This document shows positions 1-4,648 of a stretch of DNA of 5,813 nucleotides, one piece after another. The number at the start of each line of letters is the position of its first letter. Within the stretch, counting starts at the first letter, position 1. The stretch covers positions 1-5,813 of the forward strand of contig JAUWFP010000149.1 in NCBI GenBank assembly GCA_030606845.1, given 5' to 3'. This DNA comes from Anaerolineales bacterium (GTDB lineage Bacteria; Chloroflexota; Anaerolineae; Anaerolineales; E44-bin32). The notes under the pieces were generated by a model that saw only the letters and a list, made by a program, of their open reading frames with translations, was not told the DNA's origin and searched no databases. The translations under genes were made by a program, and so were the position numbers.

Positions 1-35
1 ATCCTCTGAAGCGCGAAAACGTGGCGATACCCACA

Positions 36-44
36 TGCTATAAT
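36..44 (+). promoter_or_regulatory. Extended -10 promoter for the radical SAM operon
   Basis: The sequence TGC-TATAAT is a perfect sigma-70-type extended -10 element: TATAAT at 39-44, with the TG of the extension at 36-37. No convincing -35 hexamer lies 16-18 bases upstream (the stretch near 16-21 is AAAACG), which fits extended -10 promoters, since these tolerate a poor -35. Transcription would start near 50-52, giving a leader of about 40 nt before the ATG at 90. A 15-bp dyad overlaps the -10 and the predicted start. The promoter is inferred from sequence alone. Confidence 0.6.
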
Positions 45-56
45 ATTCAGAATATT
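42..56. promoter_or_regulatory. Short perfect dyad over the -10 and predicted start (possible operator)
   Basis: AATATTC (42-48) and GAATATT (50-56) are perfect inverted repeats around a single central A at 49. The dyad covers the right half of the -10 hexamer and the predicted transcription start, where a repressor site would be expected. It is AT-rich and short, so chance is a serious alternative. It is followed by a few T residues, but the arms are too AT-rich and the loop too small for a convincing terminator. Confidence 0.3.
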
Positions 57-89
57 TTTGTCCAAATTTGCCCAGGTTAAGTCCATTAA

Positions 90-2024
90 ATGCATCCACA
101 AGAAATCGAAAGAGCACTGCAGCGCATCCTTCCTGGTGTACAGAAGCCAGGTCGCTACACAGGAGGCGAACTGAACCAGGTTGTTAAGGACTGGGAAAGC
201 GTAGACCTGAGTGTTGCGTTGATATTTCCAGATCTCTATGATCTCGGCATGTCCAACCTTGGACTCGCGATCCTATACGATGTCTTGAATCGCGAAACAG
301 ATATCCTCGCTGAGCGAGTTTACGCCCCCTGGCCGGACATGGAAGCCGCAATGCGTCAGTCCGGGCTTCCGTTGTACTCTCTGGAGACAAAGCACCCGGT
401 CTCCGAGTTCGACATCCTCGGGTTCTCACTTCCCTACGAAACCATTTATACAAACACCCTAAATCTCATCGATCTCGCTGGGATTCCGATCTTCACAGCG
501 AAGCGCCAACGAGATGATCCAATCGTGATCGCTGGAGGTCACGCAGCGCTCAATCCGGAACCGATGGCCGCGTTCTTTGATGCATTTGTCATTGGCGAGG
601 GCGAAGAAGCTGTTCTAGAGATCGCTCGTTGTGTTCAATCTTGGAAAGCCAGCGGGAATTCGCGAGAAGAACTACACCTCGAACTCGCCAAGATATGGGG
701 CGTTTATGTGCCCAGCCTATATCAGCTCCATTATATGGACGATGGAACCATCTCCCGAGTTGAACCCCTCCATGAAGATGTGCCATTCCCGGTTCTGAAG
801 CGCATCGTTGGAAAAATGCCCAAACCCACCACGCGCTTCATCGTGCCCTTCATCGACGTTACGCACAATCGCATACCCATCGAGATTATGCGCGGCTGCA
901 CACGCGGGTGCCGTTTCTGTCAGGCCGGCATGATCACGCGCCCTGTTCGCGAACGGCCCATCACAGAAATCCTTGACGCCATTCAGGAGGCGACCAGGTT
1001 CACCGGCATCGATGAGGTCGGCCTTCTCTCGCTGTCCTCTTCCGACTATACGCAGATTTTGCCTTTAGTGCGTGCTGTGAATGAGCGCTTTGGAGAGCAG
1101 CGGATCAAAATCTCGCTCCCCTCTCTACGCATCGATACAGTCTCCGTCGAGCTGATGGACCTGCTGCATGGGCACTCATCACGATCAGGTTTCACACTGG
1201 CTCCTGAAGCTGCAACAGAACGCATGCGTGAGATTATCAATAAGCCTGTCGATACAGAGCTGCTCCTAGAAACCGTGCGCGAGATCTACAGCCGTGGGTG
1301 GCACACAATAAAGCTGTATTTCATGATCGGCCACCCATCCGAAATGCTTGAGGACGTCCAGGCAATTGCCAAACTTTGTAAAACGATCTTAGCCGAAGGT
1401 CGAAAGATTATGGGTAAAAGGGCGAAAGTTAATGCGGGCGTCAGCACCTTTATCCCTAAACCGCACACACCTTTCCAATGGACCCCATGTGATACAACCG
1501 AGCAAATCGTGATGAAACAAGATCTTCTAAAAAAGGAGCTCCGGGGTAAAGGGCTGAAATTAAACTGGAATGAGCCGGGGGAGACGATGCTCGAATCCTG
1601 GCTCTCCCGCGGTGACCGAAGGATGAGCGAAGCAATCTATCTCGCCTGGAAAAGCGGGGCGAAATTCGATGCCTGGCATGAACACTTCGATTTCAACCTT
1701 TGGCTCCAAGCGTTCGAAGCTGCTGACCTAGATCCCGCGTTTTACAGCCACCGCGAACGCCCAATTGACGAGACCCTTCCGTGGGATCACATAGACGCCG
1801 CGGTTAAGAAGCAGTTCCTGACCGAAGATTATCTTTTGAGCCAACAGGGAAAAACACGCGTGGATTGCCGTGAACGCTGCTTCGCCTGTGGGATTCTGCC
1901 AACGTACGCTGATCTACGCCGGGAGAATCCAGGCGAGGGCTGGCAATGCCCCGAGGTCCGTTCACCAGCTCACGCATCACCTGAAAGCCCATCACTCGCA
2001 GGGATAAAACAAGATGGCGAATGA
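90..2024 (+). CDS. TIGR03960-type B12-binding-like radical SAM protein
   Basis: This 644-residue protein matches the uncharacterised radical SAM family TIGR03960, related to YgiQ-like and B12-binding radical SAM enzymes. Residues 1 to about 35 carry the family's opening LPGVQKPGRYTGGE. Residues 40-230 form a cobalamin-binding-like Rossmann region. The position of the B12 motif DxHxxG reads D48-L-Y50-D-L-G53, so the lower-ligand His is replaced by Tyr. The radical SAM core follows from about 262, with the 4Fe-4S/SAM motif C270-x3-C274-x2-C277. The family segment FIPKPHTPFQW is at 454-464. A second CxxxCxxC lies near the C-terminus (C593, C597, C600). An in-frame stop at 87-89 makes ATG 90 the most upstream start; the ribosome site is weak (AGG at 74-76, 13 nt away). 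The next gene overlaps by 11 nt. The protein is probably cytoplasmic, and its substrate and reaction are unknown. Family call is strong; function is unassigned. Confidence 0.93.
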   Translation: MHPQEIERALQRILPGVQKPGRYTGGELNQVVKDWESVDLSVALIFPDLYDLGMSNLGLAILYDVLNRETDILAERVYAPWPDMEAAMRQSGLPLYSLETKHPVSEFDILGFSLPYETIYTNTLNLIDLAGIPIFTAKRQRDDPIVIAGGHAALNPEPMAAFFDAFVIGEGEEAVLEIARCVQSWKASGNSREELHLELAKIWGVYVPSLYQLHYMDDGTISRVEPLHEDVPFPVLKRIVGKMPKPTTRFIVPFIDVTHNRIPIEIMRGCTRGCRFCQAGMITRPVRERPITEILDAIQEATRFTGIDEVGLLSLSSSDYTQILPLVRAVNERFGEQRIKISLPSLRIDTVSVELMDLLHGHSSRSGFTLAPEAATERMREIINKPVDTELLLETVREIYSRGWHTIKLYFMIGHPSEMLEDVQAIAKLCKTILAEGRKIMGKRAKVNAGVSTFIPKPHTPFQWTPCDTTEQIVMKQDLLKKELRGKGLKLNWNEPGETMLESWLSRGDRRMSEAIYLAWKSGAKFDAWHEHFDFNLWLQAFEAADLDPAFYSHRERPIDETLPWDHIDAAVKKQFLTEDYLLSQQGKTRVDCRERCFACGILPTYADLRRENPGEGWQCPEVRSPAHASPESPSLAGIKQDGE

Positions 2025-2664
2025 CGACCGCTATCGTTACCGAATTACTTTTACCAAGGATGAGGCACAGCGTTTTACAAGCCACCTCGACCTTCACCGA
2101 GGCTGGGGGCGCCTTCTACGCCGAGCCGGTCTTCCCCTTCTGTACTCAAAGGGATTCAACCCCCGGCCGCGGATTCAATTGAGCACGGCTTTACCCCTCG
2201 GGTGTACAAGTGAACACGAACTGGCGGACATCTGGCTCACAGAAGAAATACCTTGCGATGAGATACAGGAACGGCTGCAGCATTCTGCACCACCCGGAAC
2301 CAGAATCCTCGCAGTTGAATGCGCTGCCTTAAACGAACCTGCTCTCCCCAGTCAAATCGATGCCGTCTCGTATATCGTTCAAGTCGATGCAGATCTAACA
2401 GAAGAAGAGCTTTCAAGCACTATTCATGACCTTCTCTTAATCAAGGTATTAGAGCGGGAACGCAGGGGGAAGACCTATGATCTCCGACCGCTCATTCATG
2501 AATTAGAGATCTCGAGTGAGGGGATGGAACACCCATCCATCAGGATGGAACTGGCTGCGAAAGAAGGTGCCACGGGTCGGCCGGAAGAAGTTCTCCTTGC
2601 CTTGGATCTTGATCCCTCAATGGCCAGGATCCATAGAATTCACCTGCACATGGTTCAGACTTAA
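2014..2664 (+). CDS. DUF2344 / TIGR03936 radical SAM-associated protein
   Basis: This 216-residue soluble protein belongs to the DUF2344 (TIGR03936) family, found almost always beside, or fused to, TIGR03960 radical SAM proteins. The diagnostic N-terminal block is present: R10-I-T-F, then F21-x-S-H-L-D-L (21-27), R33 to the RRAGLPL stretch (36-42), YSKGFNPRPRI (44-54), and PLG-C at 61-64 followed by E67 and D72. The C-terminal half is variable. No membrane segment or signal peptide is seen. The start ATG at 2014 lies inside the end of the upstream gene in another frame, so the two are probably translationally coupled; a modest ribosome site (AGGG at 2000-2003) sits 10 nt upstream. The biochemical role is unknown. 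By context it probably supplies substrate binding or another accessory role to the radical SAM enzyme. Confidence 0.92.
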   Translation: MANDDRYRYRITFTKDEAQRFTSHLDLHRGWGRLLRRAGLPLLYSKGFNPRPRIQLSTALPLGCTSEHELADIWLTEEIPCDEIQERLQHSAPPGTRILAVECAALNEPALPSQIDAVSYIVQVDADLTEEELSSTIHDLLLIKVLERERRGKTYDLRPLIHELEISSEGMEHPSIRMELAAKEGATGRPEEVLLALDLDPSMARIHRIHLHMVQT

Positions 2665-2741
2665 CCATCCCATTACTTATGGAATCAAGAAGCATAGCTT
2701 GGGGGCGTAGGTGCACCCTGCGTGTAGAGGTTCGTGGGTAT

Positions 2742-2793
2742 AACCTCCCGCAGGTTTGAAACCTGCGGGAGGTTTAAGGCCTGCGGGAGGTTT
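2742..2793. repeat. Palindromic repeat cluster with a third half-unit copy
   Basis: AACCTCCCGCAGGTTT (2742-2757) is followed by one G and then its exact reverse complement (2759-2774), a 33-nt near-perfect palindrome with 16-bp arms. A third copy of the half-unit, CCTGCGGGAGGTTT, recurs at 2780-2793, 18 nt after the equivalent bases at 2762-2775. Each half-unit also has short internal symmetry (AACCT...AGGTT), so several alternative folds are possible. It resembles REP-like dispersed intergenic palindromes; from memory such elements are frequent in Chloroflexota, but the genome copy number cannot be judged from one window. Confidence 0.85.
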
Positions 2794-2798
2794 GAAAA

Positions 2799-2827
2799 GA
2801 GCTGAGCCCGGAGGTTCAGCTCCGGGC
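2799..2827. repeat. Two overlapping, mutually exclusive stem-loops
   Basis: GCCCGGAG (2806-2813) pairs perfectly with CTCCGGGC (2820-2827) around a 6-nt loop. Alternatively GAGCTGA (2799-2805) pairs with TCAGCTC (2816-2822) around a 10-nt loop. The stems share bases 2820-2822, so both cannot form fully. The 8-bp GC-rich stem should be the more stable. No T-run follows on the + strand (GAAACAAGG), so it is not a classic intrinsic terminator; it could protect the 3' end of the upstream message or belong to the repeat cluster. Confidence 0.6.
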
Positions 2828-2875
2828 GAAACAAGGCAGTCGAAATCCGCTCGATCACCCACACAATATGAAGAA

Positions 2876-2893
2876 GAGCCATTTACATGGCTC
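2876..2893 (-). terminator. Possible terminator of the beta-oxidation operon
   Basis: GAGCCAT (2876-2882) and ATGGCTC (2887-2893) form a perfect 7-bp stem with a 4-nt loop. Read on the minus strand, the stem is followed by TTCTTCATATTG, a T-rich but imperfect tail. It lies about 70 nt past the stop codon of the SCP2 gene, so it is a reasonable intrinsic terminator for the minus-strand operon. Lack of an uninterrupted T-run keeps confidence moderate. Confidence 0.45.
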
Positions 2894-2904
2894 CACACAA
2901 CGTA

Positions 2905-2929
2905 ATCGAGCCCCGAATTGGGGCTCGAT
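2905..2929. terminator. 10-bp perfect hairpin between convergent genes (probable terminator stem)
   Basis: ATCGAGCCCC (2905-2914) pairs perfectly with GGGGCTCGAT (2920-2929) around the 5-nt loop GAATT. It is the strongest simple hairpin in the region and lies 35 nt past the stop of the minus-strand SCP2 gene. Neither side carries a proper T-tract, so it may act as a stem for Rho-assisted or U-less termination, or as a 3'-end stabiliser for either operon. Confidence 0.5.
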
Positions 2930-2964
2930 ACCATCTGATGTGATGTTCCTACGAATGCACGAAG

Positions 2965-3288
2965 TTAGAGCGCGAATAGATTCATATACTTCATCGCCAG
3001 GTTTAAATCCCCCTTTAAAACGACCTTCTTCGTAGCAATAGCCGTCATAGGGTTTAATTTGCCCGTGATCATATCGATGTAATCCGCAGCTTCAGCCGTC
3101 AATGAGAGGTTGGGTTCTTCATGGACTCCCGGCTCAGCCGTGCAAGTCGAATCCTTGATCGTACAGATCCAGTCACCACCTTCCTCGCCCAGGTTGAATT
3201 GGATCACGGCATCTACCCCTTCAGCCTTCTCTGGGATAAGCGCCCCCGGCATGCGTTCCATTAGATCTTTTACAGTTAATGCCATCAT
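2965..3288 (-). CDS. SCP2 sterol-carrier-like lipid-binding protein
   Basis: A small soluble protein (107 residues, or 106 from the second Met) that fits the SCP2 sterol-binding domain family over its whole length. The opening ALTVKDLMERMPG, the central VIQFNL strand (28-33) with GGDW (37-40), and the C-terminal A-D-Y-I-D-M-I-T-G-K-L-N-P-M block (68-81), followed by LKGD (91-94) and LAMKYMNLF (97-105), are typical. Such domains bind lipids or fatty acyl-CoA in a hydrophobic tunnel; no catalytic residues are expected. Two adjacent ATGs occur at 3288 and 3285. The ribosome site AAGGAG (complement of 3292-3297) is only 3 nt from the first and 6 nt from the second, so the second may be used. It is the last gene of the operon, 44 nt after the thiolase, and is inferred to bind or present acyl-CoA substrates for the upstream enzymes. 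Confidence 0.88.
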   Translation of the reverse strand: MMALTVKDLMERMPGALIPEKAEGVDAVIQFNLGEEGGDWICTIKDSTCTAEPGVHEEPNLSLTAEAADYIDMITGKLNPMTAIATKKVVLKGDLNLAMKYMNLFAL

Positions 3289-3291
3289 GAA

Positions 3292-3297
3292 CTCCTT
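3292..3297 (-). promoter_or_regulatory. Ribosome binding site deciding the SCP2 start
   Basis: AAGGAG on the minus strand lies 3 nt before the ATG at 3288 and 6 nt before the ATG at 3285. The second spacing is closer to the usual 5-9 nt, so the protein may begin MALTVKDL. The 10-mer CGAAGGAGTT around it (complement of 3290-3299) is identical to that before the thiolase gene (complement of 4512-4521). Confidence 0.6.
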
Positions 3298-3332
3298 CGC
3301 TTAAGTGATTGAGGTTTTAGGGTAATCTATAT

Positions 3333-4505
3333 CTAGTGCAGTAGATTCTCGAAAATACCTGCTGCTCCCATCCCTCCGCCGATACACATTGTTACCATGA
3401 CATACTTCGACTTACGGCGCTTCGCCTCGTGCATGATCTGCACGGTCAGCTTGGCCCCAGTAGCGCCCAGGGGGTGACCAAGCGCGATCGCTCCCCCATT
3501 GACGTTGAGAATTTCTATGTCCAATTCCAGGTTGCGAATCACAACCAGACTCTGTGAGGCGAAGGCTTCATTCAACTCGATCAGATCGAATTCTTCAAGC
3601 TTCATCCCATAACGTTCCAATACTCTTGGGACAGCTTTAATTGGGCCGATGCCCATGATCTCCGGTGGTACGCCTGCTGCCGTGAAGCCCACGAAACGCA
3701 TCCACGGTTCTACCCCCAGTTCATCGGCTTTCTCTGCGCTCATGATTACTACCGCAGCCGCACCATCTGACAGTGGCGAGGAGGTTCCAGCCGTGACTGA
3801 CCCTTTCGGGGAGAAAACCGGTCTCAACTTGGCAAGTCCTTCAACCGTCGTATCACGCCGGATCAGTTCGTCCTGATCGAAGATCACTTTTTTTGTCCCG
3901 TCAAGCGTTGTTGTCGTGACCTCCAGGGGGACGATTTCTTCTTTGAACCTGCCCGCGTCCTGCGCTTCCGAAGCCTTCCGGTGGCTATGGAAGGCAAACT
4001 CATCCATATCTTCGCGACTTACGTTGTATTCTTTCACAACGTTTTCCGCGGTCTGGCCCATGCTAACGTAAACCTCAGGTATGGTATCCATCAAGCCAGG
4101 ATGCGGACTGATCCGGAAACCAGTCATGGGAACCATGCTCATACTTTCCACGCCGCCGGCGACGATGATATCGGCTCCGCCAGCAATGATCCGCTCACAG
4201 GACTGGGCGATCGTTTGCAGGCCCGATGAGCAAAAACGATTGACCGTCATCGCCGGGACCGAAGATGGAAATCCGGCATGCATGGCAACGGGTCGAGCCA
4301 TATTCAAACCCTGGCTACCCTCCGGGAAAGCACACCCAATCACGACATCATCCACGATGGATTTATCTAAATCGCCGGCGCGTTTCCAGGCTTCTCTGAC
4401 AACCGCCGCGGCCATGTCCTCCGCTCGGTAATTTACCAGTGTTCCGCGCTTCGACCGGCCCACTGCAGTTCTTGCTCCTGAAACAATGACTGCTTCTCTA
4501 CCCAT
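3333..4505 (-). CDS. fadA: Acetyl-CoA C-acyltransferase (3-ketoacyl-CoA thiolase)
   Basis: A full-length thiolase of 390 residues, the usual size. It performs the last step of beta-oxidation: CoA-dependent cleavage of 3-ketoacyl-CoA into acetyl-CoA and an acyl-CoA two carbons shorter. All catalytic features are visible: nucleophile C92 in NRFCSSGLQ, the NEAF motif at 312-315, H344 in GHPLGATG (343-350), and the acid/base C374 in CIGGGMGAAG. The TSSPLSDGAAA loop is at 241-251. The start at 4505 is supported by AAGGAG (complement of 4514-4519) 8 nt upstream. It lies 143 nt after the fadN-like gene and 44 nt before the SCP2 gene, all on the minus strand, matching the known fadN-fadA pairing of Bacillus-type operons. 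A biosynthetic acetyl-CoA acetyltransferase role cannot be excluded from sequence, but context favours degradation. The symbol follows the context and is less certain than the family. Confidence 0.95.
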   Translation of the reverse strand: MGREAVIVSGARTAVGRSKRGTLVNYRAEDMAAAVVREAWKRAGDLDKSIVDDVVIGCAFPEGSQGLNMARPVAMHAGFPSSVPAMTVNRFCSSGLQTIAQSCERIIAGGADIIVAGGVESMSMVPMTGFRISPHPGLMDTIPEVYVSMGQTAENVVKEYNVSREDMDEFAFHSHRKASEAQDAGRFKEEIVPLEVTTTTLDGTKKVIFDQDELIRRDTTVEGLAKLRPVFSPKGSVTAGTSSPLSDGAAAVVIMSAEKADELGVEPWMRFVGFTAAGVPPEIMGIGPIKAVPRVLERYGMKLEEFDLIELNEAFASQSLVVIRNLELDIEILNVNGGAIALGHPLGATGAKLTVQIMHEAKRRKSKYVMVTMCIGGGMGAAGIFENLLH

Positions 4506-4648
4506 AGCTCCAACTCCTTCGAGTATTGCAATCGCTTATGGCGGGAGTGAGATTTGGCGTTACGATCAGACAGCGGAAGCCAACCACGCTGTCACCCATC
4601 CATCTCTCCCTATTCACGATGTCGACGGCGATACTTGATGCCCATCTA
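4506..4648 (-). other. 143-nt spacer between the fadN-like and thiolase genes, with a hairpin
   Basis: No gene is supported here. GACAGCG (4569-4575) and CGCTGTC (4587-4593) form a perfect 7-bp stem with an 11-nt loop. It has no T-tract on either side, so it is not a clear terminator. The spacer is longer than the other gap in this operon (44 nt) and could hold an internal promoter or an mRNA-processing site, but no convincing -35/-10 pair was found. The ribosome site of the thiolase gene is at its left end. Confidence 0.5.
4514..4519 (-). promoter_or_regulatory. Ribosome binding site of the thiolase gene
   Basis: AAGGAG on the minus strand lies 8 nt before the ATG at 4505, an ideal spacing that supports this start. 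A second GGAG (complement of 4508-4511) is only 2 nt from the ATG and too close to be the main site. Confidence 0.65.

Larger units (their letters stand above)
2665..2964. other. Gene-free convergent intergenic region rich in inverted repeats
   Basis: These 300 bases separate the stop codons of two convergent genes. Open frames here on the minus strand translate to low-complexity, proline-rich peptides arising from the palindromic repeat, with no recognisable domain or good ribosome site, so they are not called as genes. The region holds a palindromic repeat cluster (2742-2793), a pair of competing GC-rich stems (2799-2827), a 7-bp hairpin (2876-2893) and a 10-bp hairpin (2905-2929). Nothing recognisable is seen in 2665-2741, 2828-2875 or 2930-2964. 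Confidence 0.8.

Noticed and set aside
1..35. A -35 hexamer or riboswitch upstream of the radical SAM gene
   Set aside because: No TTGACA-like sequence at the right distance, and the predicted leader of about 40 nt is too short for a known riboswitch class.
2742..2793. Start of a CRISPR array
   Set aside because: Only three half-units, one inverted, with spacers of a few bases; no regular direct-repeat and spacer pattern.
2677..2934. Two overlapping minus-strand open frames in the intergenic region
   Set aside because: They run through the palindromic repeat, give proline-rich low-complexity peptides, overlap each other in different frames, and match no family I recognise.
3324..3347. AATCTA...TAGATT inverted repeat between the thiolase and SCP2 genes
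   Set aside because: Only 6 bp, AT-rich, with a 12-nt loop and overlapping the thiolase stop; easily due to chance.
4081..4431. Plus-strand open frames inside the thiolase gene
   Set aside because: They are antisense shadows of a gene with every catalytic motif intact.
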